34,979 bases of DNA. Origin: Bacteroidales bacterium. GTDB taxonomy: Bacteria; Bacteroidota; Bacteroidia; Bacteroidales; P3. The stretch spans positions 1 to 34,979 of the forward strand of contig CAAGNU010000327.1 of NCBI GenBank assembly GCA_900771365.1, written 5' to 3'. Both the position numbers and the translations under genes were made by a program. The notes beneath the pieces are model-generated. The model was not told the origin of the DNA. It worked only from the letters and a program-made list of their open reading frames with translations, and did not search any database. Of the stretch, positions 17,112 to 27,600 are shown piece by piece (the first letter of the stretch is position 1; each line of letters begins with the position of its first letter).

Positions 17112-18065
17112 ATGAAAACGAAAAGAATCATCTCTTCTGCAATCTGCTGCTTATGCCTTTGCTTTGCAGCCACGACATTGCAAGCACAAACACCTACCGT
17201 GAGTATCTCTGTTGATGAGATAACGAACACTGGCTTTACGGCATCTTTCCACCCTGAAAATTGCACGCAGTACTCCGTATATTCCGACATTGTAGGCGGA
17301 ATGGATATGTGGATTCCGATGATGGGAAGCGTCGAAAATATTGTTTCCGCATGGGGCCTTTCCTGTTCTGGAGATGCCACACACACATGGAATGAGATGC
17401 AGCCCGGCACCATGTATGTGATTTACGCCCTCGCAACGGACGGCGGCACAAGCTACCTCTACACCGACACGGTACAAACTAACGCTATCGGCGGTTCTGG
17501 CGAAAGCATCATCTCATTATCCGTGGACAATATAACAGACAACAGCGTCCAAACAACCGCCACACCTAACGACCAGACCCTGCTCTTCAAAGATTTCATC
17601 ATCGAAAAAGCCGCATTCGACACATTGAACATCGATACCGTTATCGCTTGGCTGAAGGACGACCCCTACATCCATTATGAGACGGACGTTTGGACCTGGC
17701 TCGACCTCAAACCTGGCACCCCCTACTACCTCTGCGGTATCGGAATGAACGGCGACAGCATCTGGGGCGAGATGTCAAAACTTGAATTCTCCACTACGGG
17801 AACGCCTCTTGCTATTTCCTCGAACAATGATACGCGCATTAGCGTATTTCCCAACCCTGCGTCAGACAACGTTGTAATTAGCGGTATCTCTGCACAAAGT
17901 CGCGTATTCCTCTATGACATGAACGGCCGCCAAGTCCACGCTGCAAACAGCAACGGATGCGAGATGAACATCAATACGTCTGACCTTGCTCGTGGAAGCT
18001 ACCTGCTGCAGATTTTCAACACATCCGCTACGGCACCCATTTCACGCACAATCATTCTGCAATAA
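17112..18065 (+). CDS. Secreted protein with type A T9SS sorting domain
   Basis: A signal peptide (about 1-26, ends LQAQ) is followed by two similar beta-sandwich-like segments: VSISVDEITNTGFTASFHP and, later, ISLSVDNITDNSVQTTATP. Each has an LKPGT/MQPGT-like turn, which suggests fibronectin-III-type modules. The last 75 residues are a Por-type sorting domain: SVFPNPASDNVVISG, then VFLYDMNGRQVH, then LARGSYLLQIF and a basic end. The protein is therefore exported by the type IX system and processed at the surface. It starts only 6 bp after miaA and is followed by a terminator hairpin. No enzymatic motif was seen. Confidence 0.85.
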   Translation: MKTKRIISSAICCLCLCFAATTLQAQTPTVSISVDEITNTGFTASFHPENCTQYSVYSDIVGGMDMWIPMMGSVENIVSAWGLSCSGDATHTWNEMQPGTMYVIYALATDGGTSYLYTDTVQTNAIGGSGESIISLSVDNITDNSVQTTATPNDQTLLFKDFIIEKAAFDTLNIDTVIAWLKDDPYIHYETDVWTWLDLKPGTPYYLCGIGMNGDSIWGEMSKLEFSTTGTPLAISSNNDTRISVFPNPASDNVVISGISAQSRVFLYDMNGRQVHAANSNGCEMNINTSDLARGSYLLQIFNTSATAPISRTIILQ

Positions 18066-18085
18066 TCAGCACAATCATCATAATG

Positions 18086-18126
18086 AACAGTGAATGGCGG
18101 TAAGTGTTCTTACACCATTCACTGTT
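18086..18126 (+). terminator. Hairpin terminator after the T9SS protein
   Basis: AACAGTGAATGG pairs with CCATTCACTGTT around an inner TAAG/CTTA stem and is followed by TCTCATATTTCT. It is a weak U-tract, but the stem is perfect. Confidence 0.65.
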
Positions 18127-18157
18127 TCTCATATTTCTACTCAGACGCTCATGAATC

Positions 18158-18201
18158 AAAAGAAAAAAAGGCCTCCTTACCATAGGAGACCTTTTCTTTT
18201 C
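18158..18201. terminator. Bidirectional terminator between convergent genes
   Basis: AAAGGCCTCCT pairs with AGGAGACCTTT around TACCAT. It has AAAAGAAAAAAA on the left and TTTTCTTTTC on the right. It can stop both the plus-strand operon and nagB. Confidence 0.85.
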
Positions 18202-18229
18202 TATGAGTAACCGATATTCTCGGAACGCT

Positions 18230-19051
18230 TTAATTGAATAGATTAATAAATCTTTCAATGATGCATTCGAGGCGCTGTTTGTCCTTAAAGTAATCGTAAG
18301 TGCTAATTTGAAGCTCTTCGCAAGCCTCTTCATCGCAAACAACTGTGCCATGCTGGTGCATCTGGAGCATACTGGAAGTCCACATGTGGCTGACGCCGCA
18401 CTCAATCATGTGGTGGAGGGCGCGAGCCTTCTTCGGGCCGTTGCAGAGGATAAGGACCTCGCGGGCATCCATAACGGTGCCGACACCCACTGTGAGCGCC
18501 TGTTTAGGCACCTTAGACTCATCGTTGTCGAAAAAGCGGCAGTTTGCCTGAATCGTGTTAGTTGTGAGCGTCTTGATGCGAGTACGCGAAGAAAGGCTGC
18601 TACCCGGCTCATTGAAAGCGATGTGGCCGTCTGGACCGATACCGCCCATGAAGAGGTCTACACCTCCAGCCTGAGCAATCATCTCCTCATAATGGGCGCA
18701 TTCTGCCAAGAGGTCGGGAGCGTTGCCATCAAGGATGTGGACATTCTCCGGCTTGATGTCGATGTGGTTGAAGAAATTATTCCACATAAAGCTGTGGTAG
18801 CTCTCGGGATGGTTCACATCAAGGCCGACATACTCGTCCATGTTGAACGTGACCACATTTTGGAAACTGATAACACCTTTCTTATTAAGTTCAATCAGAT
18901 GCTTGTAGAGGCCGAGGGGGGAGCTGCCTGTGGGGCAGCCCAAAACGAATGGCTTCTCAGGTGTCGGTTTTGCATCCAAGATACGTTTGGCCACATAATT
19001 GGCGGCCCAAACGGACATTTCATCATAATTTTTTGCAATAATTACTCTCAT
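18230..19051 (-). CDS. nagB: Glucosamine-6-phosphate deaminase
   Basis: NagB converts glucosamine 6-phosphate to fructose 6-phosphate and ammonia, feeding amino sugars into glycolysis. The sugar-phosphate isomerase fold shows GCPTGSSPLGLYKHL (about 39-53), FNMDEYVGL (68-77) and the active-site block GGIGPDGHIAFNEPGSSLSSRTR (about 135-157). Length 273 aa is usual. It stands alone on the minus strand with a long AT-rich leader. A bidirectional terminator lies just beyond its stop. Confidence 0.96.
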   Translation of the reverse strand: MRVIIAKNYDEMSVWAANYVAKRILDAKPTPEKPFVLGCPTGSSPLGLYKHLIELNKKGVISFQNVVTFNMDEYVGLDVNHPESYHSFMWNNFFNHIDIKPENVHILDGNAPDLLAECAHYEEMIAQAGGVDLFMGGIGPDGHIAFNEPGSSLSSRTRIKTLTTNTIQANCRFFDNDESKVPKQALTVGVGTVMDAREVLILCNGPKKARALHHMIECGVSHMWTSSMLQMHQHGTVVCDEEACEELQISTYDYFKDKQRLECIIERFINLFN

Positions 19052-19150
19052 AGTTGCAATATTTTATAGTTAGTAGATTTTCTACAATTACCTGTATCTC
19101 TATATTATATGGAATACCAACACAAATCTAAACACAACAATTTTGCAATG

Positions 19151-19158
19151 CAAATATA
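19151..19158 (-). promoter_or_regulatory. Possible -7 box for nagB
   Basis: Minus strand TATATTTG, about 100 bases upstream of the nagB ATG. No clear -33 element was found. The region 19052-19220 is very AT-rich and holds no gene. Confidence 0.4.
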
Positions 19159-19221
19159 CAAATAAAAAATAAAAGATAAAAATATTTAACACTTAAAGAG
19201 TGAAAAAAATACAATAAAAAC

Positions 19222-19259
19222 AAAAAAAAAGGCTCTCAAACCTTGTGTTTGAGAGCCTT
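19222..19259 (-). terminator. Terminator of the etf operon
   Basis: Perfect 13-bp stem AAGGCTCTCAAAC / GTTTGAGAGCCTT with a CTTGT loop. Read on the minus strand it is followed by a run of U, and it lies 22 bases after the etfA stop. Confidence 0.9.
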
Positions 19260-19280
19260 GAAGAATATTACAGTAATATA

Positions 19281-20291
19281 CTATTTCTGCATGTTCTTGA
19301 GACGCTCGGTAAGCATGGGGACAATCTTGTGGAGGTCTCCGACGATGCCGAGGTCGGCAACGCTGAAGATGGGGGCAAACTTGTCCTTATTGATAGCGAT
19401 GATAAACTCGCTCTCTTCCATACCTGCGAGGTGCTGGATAGCGCCGCTGATGCCGCAAGCCATATAGAGGTTGGGGCGGACAGTCTTGCCGGTCTGACCA
19501 ACCTGACGGCTCTGCTCCATCACGCCTGCGTCGACCATAGCACGGCTGCTGGAAACCTCGCCACCGAGCTCCTTAGCGAGAGCTTCAAGTTTGGCGAAAC
19601 CTTCCTTGTTAGCCACGCCGCGGCCGCCAGAGACGAGAATCTTAGCCTGGCTGATATCCGTGACAACCTTCTCTTCCTTGACGGTCTTGACAATCTTCAC
19701 GCGGGAGATCTTCTTCTCGTCGAAGTTGATAGCGTAATCCACTACCTCGCCTTTGCGGCTTGCATCGGGGGTGAGCTTCTGCATCACGCCGGGGCGAACG
19801 GTGGACATCTGCGGGCGGTTGTTCTTACAAAGAATCGTAGCCATCAGGTTGCCGCCGAAAGCGGGACGGGTCATACGGAACTCGTGAGCCTCGTCATCGC
19901 TGATTTCGAGCTTGGTAGCATCAGCGGTAAGGCCGGTGATATTACGAGCGGAAACGCGGGGGCCGAGGTCGCGGCCGATAGTGGTTGCGCCGATGAGGAG
20001 GATGCTGGGCTTCTGCTCCTGGATAATCTGGGTGATAGCCTCAGTGTAAGGTTCGGTGAGATAGGTCTCAAGGAGAGGATGATCGACCACGAGGACCTTA
20101 TCTGCGCCTGCGGCGATAAGGGTCTGAGCCTGGTCCTTAATGTCCTTGCCGAGGAAGATAGCGACGACCTTCTCGTTGTTGGCGTCAGCCAGCTCGCGGG
20201 CTTTACCTAACAGCTCAAGAGCTACATTCTGGATTTTGCCGTCGCGCTGCTCGGCAAATACGTATACATCTTTATAATCTGCTAAATTCAT
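19281..20291 (-). CDS. etfA: Electron transfer flavoprotein, alpha subunit
   Basis: EtfA carries FAD and, with EtfB, takes electrons from acyl-CoA dehydrogenases. The N-terminal ETF domain starts VYVFAEQRDGKIQNVALELLGKA. The C-terminal FAD-binding region has GGRGVANKEGF, SRAMVDAGVMEQSRQVGQTGKTVRPNLY and SGAIQHLAGM. Length is 336 aa. It follows etfB by 5 bp, and the order acyl-CoA dehydrogenase, etfB, etfA is a standard fermentative module. Stop TAG, which shows that TAG works as a normal stop in this organism. Confidence 0.96.
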   Translation of the reverse strand: MNLADYKDVYVFAEQRDGKIQNVALELLGKARELADANNEKVVAIFLGKDIKDQAQTLIAAGADKVLVVDHPLLETYLTEPYTEAITQIIQEQKPSILLIGATTIGRDLGPRVSARNITGLTADATKLEISDDEAHEFRMTRPAFGGNLMATILCKNNRPQMSTVRPGVMQKLTPDASRKGEVVDYAINFDEKKISRVKIVKTVKEEKVVTDISQAKILVSGGRGVANKEGFAKLEALAKELGGEVSSSRAMVDAGVMEQSRQVGQTGKTVRPNLYMACGISGAIQHLAGMEESEFIIAINKDKFAPIFSVADLGIVGDLHKIVPMLTERLKNMQK

Positions 20292-20296
20292 GGCTA

Positions 20297-21082
20297 TTAG
20301 ATAATATGTTTTTCTTTCAGTTTATTAACGATGAGCTCGACAGCCTCCTCGGGAGTGACCTCGAAAGTCTCGCCAGCAGGCTTAAGCTGCTTGGGGAAAG
20401 ACTTGAAGACGCTGGTGGGAGAGCCGGCCTTGCCGATACGGTCCTCGGGGACGTTGATGCGGTCTGCGCCCCAAACCTCGACCTCTTTGTCGAAAGCGGT
20501 CATGATGCCGTTAACGGTCATGTAGCGGGGCTGGACAGCGCTTGCGAGAGCTGTGACCACGCAGGGTGCCTGCATCTGGAGAATCTGGTAGCCGTCCTCC
20601 ATCTGCTTGCGGACGGTGAAGGTCTTGGTAGCCTCATCGTACTGGAGGTCTTCCATGTAAGAGACCTGGGGGAGGTCGAGGTGCTCAGCAATCTGAGGAC
20701 CAACCTGGGCGGTATCGCCATCGATAGCCTGACGGCCTGTGATGACGAGGTCGAAATCCATGGTGCGGAGAGCGCCGGCGAGAGCGCTGGAGGTTGCCAG
20801 GGTATCTGCGCCGCCGAGCTTACGGTCGGTGAGCAGGATGGCGCGGTCCACGCCCATAGCGAGAGCCTCGCGGAGGATAGCCTCGGCCTGGGGGAGACCC
20901 ATAGTGATGACGGTCACGTGAGCGCCGTATTTATCTTTGAGCTGGAGAGCGAACTCGAGGCCGCCCTTATCGTCGGGGTTCATGATGCTGGGAACGCCCT
21001 CGCGGATCAGCGTGCCGGTCTGCGGATTGATTTTCACCTCGGTGGTATCCGGCACCTGCTTTATGCAAACTACAATTTTCAT
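20297..21082 (-). CDS. etfB: Electron transfer flavoprotein, beta subunit
   Basis: EtfB starts MKIVVCIKQVPDTTEVKINPQTGTL, with the family block VTVITMGLPQAEAILREALAMGVDRAILL and the later TGRQAIDGDTAQVGPQIAEHL that binds the nucleotide cofactor. At 261 aa it is full length. It sits between the dehydrogenase gene and etfA. A set of TTCTAGAA palindromes lies in the gap to the dehydrogenase gene. Confidence 0.96.
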   Translation of the reverse strand: MKIVVCIKQVPDTTEVKINPQTGTLIREGVPSIMNPDDKGGLEFALQLKDKYGAHVTVITMGLPQAEAILREALAMGVDRAILLTDRKLGGADTLATSSALAGALRTMDFDLVITGRQAIDGDTAQVGPQIAEHLDLPQVSYMEDLQYDEATKTFTVRKQMEDGYQILQMQAPCVVTALASAVQPRYMTVNGIMTAFDKEVEVWGADRINVPEDRIGKAGSPTSVFKSFPKQLKPAGETFEVTPEEAVELIVNKLKEKHII

Positions 21083-21100
21083 GTTTTCTGTTTGATTTTT

Positions 21101-21143
21101 CTCTAGAAATTCTAGAAGGGATAGAAATTCTAGAAGTTCTAGA
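21101..21143. repeat. Array of TTCTAGAA palindromes between etfB and the acyl-CoA dehydrogenase gene
   Basis: The direct repeat TAGAAATTCTAGAAG occurs twice (from 21104 and from 21122), followed by TTCTAGA. Each unit contains the palindrome TTCTAGAA. It is intergenic inside an operon, so it lies in the mRNA. Confidence 0.75.
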
Positions 21144-21145
21144 TT

Positions 21146-22285
<1,140 letters not shown>

Positions 22286-22317
22286 ATTGAGTTTTAAGTG
22301 TTATTTATACAATATAA

Positions 22318-22380
22318 GGGCTTGAAGATTTGGAGGTTTGAAGGGCGGCATCCGCCCGATTCCCAATTCTCAATTCTCAA
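22318..22380. repeat. Composite repeat overlapping the ridA stop codon
   Basis: GATTTGGAGGTTTGAAG units are followed by the perfect palindromic core GGGCGGCATCCGCCC (22343-22357) and AATTCTC units to 22380. The stop codon of ridA (22377-22379) is a TGA within the last AATTGAG unit as read on its strand. Confidence 0.85.
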
Positions 22381-22754
22381 TTTTTCACGGCTATCGTCTC
22401 AATCTCAACGAGGGCGCCGAGGGGCAGGGCCTGGACGGCGAAAGCGGCGCGGGCGGGGCACTCGGTGGGATAGTACTTAGCATAGACCTCGTTCATGGGC
22501 TTGAAATAGTCCATGCTGGCGAGGAGGCAGGTGGATTTGACCACGTCCTGGAACGTGAAGCCGGCCTCGTCGAGGATGGCCTTGATGTTCTGCATGACCT
22601 GCTCGGTCTGCTCGGTGATGCCCTCGGGAATCTTGCCCGTAGCGGGGTTGATAGGCACCTGGCCGGAGATGTACAGCGTGTTGCCGGCGAGGACAGCCTG
22701 GCTGTAGGGACCGATAGCTGCGGGAGCCTTGGTGGTGTTGATGATTTTCTTCAT
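22377..22754 (-). CDS. ridA: RidA family reactive enamine/imine deaminase
   Basis: RidA hydrolyses reactive enamine/imine intermediates released by PLP enzymes. The 125-aa protein has the family pattern: IGPYSQAVLAGNTLYISGQVPINP near 18-41, TEQTEQVMQNIKAIL, then STCLLASM and CPARAAFAV, in which the Arg of PARAAF binds the substrate carboxylate. It has its own promoter-like -7 box and leads the dehydrogenase/etf genes on the same strand, so it may be cotranscribed with them. The stop codon is provided by an AATTGAG repeat. Confidence 0.94.
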   Translation of the reverse strand: MKKIINTTKAPAAIGPYSQAVLAGNTLYISGQVPINPATGKIPEGITEQTEQVMQNIKAILDEAGFTFQDVVKSTCLLASMDYFKPMNEVYAKYYPTECPARAAFAVQALPLGALVEIETIAVKN

Positions 22755-22798
22755 AACAAGTTATATTTTTAGTAATTATTTTTATATATTTGAATTTG

Positions 22799-22806
22799 CA
22801 AAGTTA
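22799..22806 (-). promoter_or_regulatory. -7 box of the ridA promoter
   Basis: Minus strand TAACTTTG within CGTAACTTTGCA, 45 bases upstream of the ATG. It matches the extended form seen at the other promoters in one less base. A clear -33 was not found. Confidence 0.6.
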
Positions 22807-23033
22807 CGATTTTTTTTTGACATAACGGCATTCTGACCGAAAAAAATTTCCCATCCGTTCCTCCAACATGCCGTTACACACTAACAATCAGCCGCATCCG
22901 TTCATCGCTTACGGCGATAGTCTCAGTCAGATTATCGATTGCCGACAGCCATTTTCTATCAGCCCAGCCCCAAAGCCCGACATTTCCCCCACCCCTCGTC
23001 ATACCATTCCCACCCAGCCCAAGCCAAGCCCCG

Positions 23034-23131
23034 CCTTCGCCGTAGCTCCGAGGTAAGTCCGACGTAGCTCCGAGTCTTTTTCGCCCTTTTGTCGGACCTA
23101 CCTCGGAGCTACCTCGGAGCTACGGCGAAGG
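23034..23131. repeat. Large inverted repeat, copy 2 (arms made of 11-bp direct repeats)
   Basis: The left arm begins CCTTCGCCGTAGCTCCGAGG (23034) and the right arm ends with its reverse complement at 23131. About 39-bp arms have about four mismatches, and the core is AGTCTTTTTCGCCCTTTTGT. It is the same element as 7770-7867, but with longer pairing. It lies between the divergent ridA and the 23319 gene. Confidence 0.9.
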
Positions 23132-23174
23132 AACACTGGAGCGAGAGCGGACTTTTGACGCTGGAAAAAAAAAT

Positions 23175-23205
23175 TTTGCCATGTCGGAATATATGCGTAT
23201 CTTTG
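23175..23205 (+). promoter_or_regulatory. Promoter of the DUF6266-like gene
   Basis: TTTG (23175-23178), 19 bases, TATCTTTG (23198-23205) within CGTATCTTTGCA. It is followed by an unusually long leader of about 105 bases with no ORF I trust. Confidence 0.8.
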
Positions 23206-23318
23206 CATTTGGGAAAAGACCTCCCCAATTGAGGCCGAAAACAACATAAAGCGTTATACAATAACATTATACACAGATAGTTACACACCACTTAGCAGAC
23301 AACAAAATTTCATATTAC

Positions 23319-24158
23319 ATGGCCATTGTAAAAAGTAAAAAGGGAGAAGTTCCCTCTGGAAAAGCTGGCAGAATATGCTTTCGCAACACCAAAAGCGGCA
23401 TTGTGATGGTGCAGCTGCCCGACAAAGTCAACAACCCCCAAACGCCCAAGCAGCAGCGCGGACGGCTGCTGATGAGCCACCTCACGCAGTTCTTCACCGT
23501 GCTGAAAGCGGAGCTGCCCTACGCCTTCGAGGGCAAGGCGCCTGGCAAGACCGACACCAACGCTTTCGTGGCCGCAAACTACCACGGCGAGTACCCCGTG
23601 TTCCTGCCCGAACTGTGGCGCAAGAACCACGCCACGGTGCTGGCACCCTATCAGGTGACTGACGGCTATCTGCCACATATCCATACACATAAAAGTGGCA
23701 GCCTGCTCCGTTCCGACATCAGCCTGGGCGACTTGGCGGTAGGCGAGAGCACCACCATCGGAGCCCTCTCGAAAGCCATCATAGCGAACAATGGCGACAT
23801 GCTCCGCGGGGATGTCATCCTCTATCTGGAATGCTGGCAGGAGGTGGACGACATGGGCGTGCCACACGTCTCGGCCACGTGCCGCCGTCTGAGGCTCAAC
23901 CCTGCGGACAGGCACTCCGCCAGAACGCTCACAGAGGGCTTCTGCCCTTGCGATGGCTTCCTCGGACAGGACTCCGAGGCCGAGGGACATGCCGACGGGG
24001 CAGCATGGATTCACCTGCGCCAGAAGGAGGAGCAGTTCCACGTATCGCCACAGCACCTTGTTGTGAGAGACATCAGCAAGGTCCTACGCTACGGCACGGA
24101 AGAGGCCTTGATGAATGCTGTGAACAAGCTAAAATGGAACGACATAGAGCCATTCTGA
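23319..24158 (+). CDS. DUF6266-like hypothetical protein (279 aa)
   Basis: There is no signal peptide. The N-terminus AIVKSKKGEVPSGKAGRICFRNT, followed by NNPQTPKQQRGRLLMSHLTQF, resembles Bacteroidota DUF6266 proteins, where an early Gly-rich start is followed by NPRTPAQQ. That family is widespread in multiple copies in Bacteroidota, and its function is not known to me. The rest is soluble and beta-rich, with a few Cys/His (GFCPCDGF). It has its own promoter and a long leader. Nothing downstream is close enough to be an operon partner. Assigned from memory, without a search. Confidence 0.75.
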   Translation: MAIVKSKKGEVPSGKAGRICFRNTKSGIVMVQLPDKVNNPQTPKQQRGRLLMSHLTQFFTVLKAELPYAFEGKAPGKTDTNAFVAANYHGEYPVFLPELWRKNHATVLAPYQVTDGYLPHIHTHKSGSLLRSDISLGDLAVGESTTIGALSKAIIANNGDMLRGDVILYLECWQEVDDMGVPHVSATCRRLRLNPADRHSARTLTEGFCPCDGFLGQDSEAEGHADGAAWIHLRQKEEQFHVSPQHLVVRDISKVLRYGTEEALMNAVNKLKWNDIEPF

Positions 24159-24364
24159 GCCAAGAATTATTACATACGGGGATGCCGATAGACTCTTGAA
24201 CCCGCCTGATGGTACAAAATGGCATAAATGTTAATAATTTTTAATGCATCAGAAGTTTAATTATAAATAACGTTAAAAAATAAGGGGTAAGCGTATAAAA
24301 AATGGATGTTTTGACTCTTTATAGTAAAGGACACGAAACTACGGATAAGAAAATGATAAAACAT

Positions 24365-24519
24365 CATTCTATTAACCCAAATCGGTCATTAGGGAACAAG
24401 ACATCCTCCTCGAAGGTCTGTAGTGGCAAAAAAAAAATGACAGTACATTTTGAGAACAGTTAATCACAGCATAGCCACACGAGACATTCTCTGATGACCG
24501 ATTTGGGACTAATAGAATG
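24365..24519. repeat. 155-bp element with about 25-bp terminal inverted repeats
   Basis: The left end is CATTCTATTA plus CCCAAATCGGTCAT (24365-24389). The right end is its reverse complement with a 1-2-nt difference in the middle (24494-24519). The 104-bp interior has a run of A and no ORF. The size and ends resemble a MITE. No target-site duplication was obvious. Confidence 0.7.
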
Positions 24520-24542
24520 GAAGAAGGTGAATTGAGAATTGG

Positions 24543-24571
24543 TACGAGAATGCCCAGTGAACATTCGAGCG
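24543..24571. repeat. Dispersed 29-bp hairpin repeat, copy 1
   Basis: TACGAGAAT-GC-CCAGTGAA-C-ATTCGAGCG. It matches 33089-33117 at 26 of 29 positions. One pair in the stem changes from G-C to A-T between copies. Confidence 0.7.
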
Positions 24572-24681
24572 ATGCAGTGGATATTAGCTTCGCTGACGCT
24601 GCTGCCGAGCGGCAGAAGCCAAGTATGGCTCATGCTTCAAATCTCAAATCACAGAACCTACAAACATGTAAAATATAAAAG

Positions 24682-27600
24682 ATGAAGAGAACGCACATAT
24701 TGCTGATACTGCTGATGCTGGCCACAGGGCTACAGGCACAGAACGACACGGTGAACGGATACGTCTGCTCGCACGGGGTGGATACGTCAATGTGGATTAC
24801 GCTTGACAATCCGACCACCACCATTATAAACGCCGGCTCCTCCATACATATCGGATTCGACTTCCTATACTTCGGCCAAGCCATGAGGCTGGTGAGGTTT
24901 TCCTACTTAGGTACTATAACTTTTGAGGACGAACAACCGACGAGATATAGTTATTATACATGGCCCCATACGCTCTTCCCCTTTGGAATCATAAATATGG
25001 GGGGCAACATCTGCTGGAAATACCAAACTTTCGGCACGCCCGGCGACAGGATTTTGGTCTTCGAGTATATCGATGGTGCTTATGGTGGCACCAATATAAA
25101 TTGCACCTACCAGATTCAGCTGCGCGAAGCCGACAACAGCATTCATTTCGTGTATGGGCTGCCGTCGGTACTACAAAGCTATTCATCAGGAATTTCCTTA
25201 ACAGGATTAGAAGAAGCCATCACTATGGTAAACCACCATGCCATAGAGGGTTTCTGGCTATCTGCCAACAACCAGCCTTGGCCAGGGGAGGGACACTACT
25301 ACTCCTTCGTGCCCCAGCCATGCCTGCCGCGCGTGAACGCCAGCATCCAACTCAACAGCCCCACTTCTGTCACGCTCTTTCTGCAGCCAGCCAACCCGCA
25401 GGCCGTCGCCTGCCATATAGAATATGGCCCCGCAGGCTTCGCCCGAGGAACGGGAACGCTTATCAGCACCACGCTAAGCCAGATAGACATTGACACGCTC
25501 AACTCCGGGGAGGACTACGACTTCTACATCACGCCATTATGCGCCGACAGTTCGGAGGGCATCACAAAGATGATACGGCATAGGGCCGCATGCAGTCTCA
25601 CGGATGCCGATTCCAACCTGATAAACTACTGGGACCTGCGGCAAAACAATGTAACCTGCCGACATGGGATCCTTTATCAATCGAGCATACCCACAGGCGT
25701 CATCGATTACGGATACAGCAGCCATACGTCGCGCCACACCATCCATTCCGACACTGCCGAGACCGACCCGCGCACCTTGGGAGGGCTGCACACCGTCCCC
25801 AAAGGTCACTGCTACTCAGTGCGTCTCGGCAACTGGATGATAGGTGGCGAAAGAGAGAGCATCACATACCGCCTGCACGTCGATACCAACAGCTACGACC
25901 TGCTCCTGCTGCACTACGCCATCGTAGAACAGGATCCAAGCCACGACTCCGCCAGCCAGCCATTCTTCACCTTTGGCATCTACGACACCAACGGCAGCCT
26001 CGTCAGTTCCTGCTACTATGCCAACTTCGTAGCAGGCGACCTCTCTGGTTGGAACAGCATAGACTACCGTGGAGAGCCGTTAGTGTGGCACGACTGGCAG
26101 ACCGTGGGTGTCGATCTCAGTCCCTTGCACGGCATGGACATAGATGTCATCTTAGACAATGCCGACTGCACCGGCGGTGCTCATTTCGGTTACAGCTACT
26201 TCACCCTCGAAAGCGGCACCAAACACATCAAGGCAGACCGCTGCGAAGCCACGGACGGCAACATTCTCCGCGCCCCGAAAGGCTTTGCCTACAGATGGTA
26301 CCGCGAGGGCGACAACACCACCCTCAGCACGGCCGACTCGCTCGTCGTGTCCGATGCAGCAACATACTTCTGCGAAGCCACCTACCTTCTGCAAAATACA
26401 TCGTGCAGCATCCTCCTCTCCTCCTACGGAGGCTCACGCTACCCTGTGGCGGACTTCGACTTCGAGCCCCAGAACGCTTGTGGGAACGTGTGCCAGCTGG
26501 TCAACCGCAGCTTTGTGACTCGCGACAGCCTCCGCACCCAGATCACCTCTACCCCATGCAACAGCTACCTCTGGCGCTTCGACGACGGCACCACATCCTC
26601 CCTCATCAGCCCCACCCACCGCTTCACCTCCGGCACCCACGCTGTCACCCTCTACGCCATGCTTGCTGACGGGCAATGTATAGACTCTGTGACGAAGACT
26701 ATAGACATTGTGACCGTTGCCGACACCTCCATCAACGTGCAGATATGCTCGCCCGACACCCTCTTCTTCGGAGACTCCGCCTATACCGTCTCGGGCAACT
26801 ATACCTACACGGAAACCCAACTCGGATGCACAAGTATCACACACCTCAACCTCACTGTGCTGCCGAGCTACAACATATCCCAAGCCGACACCTTCCTGCT
26901 TGGTCAGACCTATCTCTGGCACGGAACAGCATGCCAGCGTCCCGGACTCTACTCTGACACCCTCCGCACCACCCTCGGCTGCGACAGCATCCTCACACTC
27001 CGCCTCAGCAGCATCGAGCGGCACGACACCCTCATCTGCCAAGACGACCTCCCCCTCTCATGGCACGACCACACCATGACTAACGAAGGAACCGACACCC
27101 TCAACCTCCCCTCCCACGCAGGAGCCGACAGCCTTGTCGTGCTTGTCCTCCGCACACGGAAACGCCCTGACCACATCACCGCTCCGCAGTCCCACTGCGA
27201 AGACGCCCCCTATTACAGCATTTCACTCTCCGACTCCCTCCGCTACACATTCCGCACCGACCCTTACGACCCACAGATTGACTCACTCAGCCGCATCATA
27301 CCCTCCTTCCCTACCCTCCTCATCATCCAGACCCAACACCCCGACGAGCCCTCGTGCCCCGTCACAGACACCTTCCTCCTCGACCCGCTGCGGCCAGTGA
27401 TCGCACATCTTGAAGTGCAGCCCAAATGGATTGAAGAAGGCGAGTCAGACATCACAGCCACAGACCGAAGCGAGGGCAACCTCTGGCGAGAGTGGCACAT
27501 CAACAACGAGCTGCAAGAAAGCCAAGAACCCTCCATAGTATATCACTCCGACCTCCAGGGCGACAGCGTGACCGTCATGCTGGTCATAGGTATCGATGAA

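Larger units (their letters stand above)
24159..24681. other. Intergenic region with a MITE-like inverted repeat
   Basis: No credible gene is present. It holds an AT-rich stretch (24220-24300), an inverted repeat (24365-24519), one dispersed hairpin (24543-24571) and a small palindrome CTGCCGAGCGGCAG (24602-24615). It ends with a TATGGCTC-TGCTTCAAATC segment also seen near 8986-9005. Confidence 0.55.

Noticed and set aside
24159..24681. tRNA or other known RNA gene in the gap
   Set aside because: No cloverleaf, CCA end or known RNA signature was found by eye; only inverted repeats.
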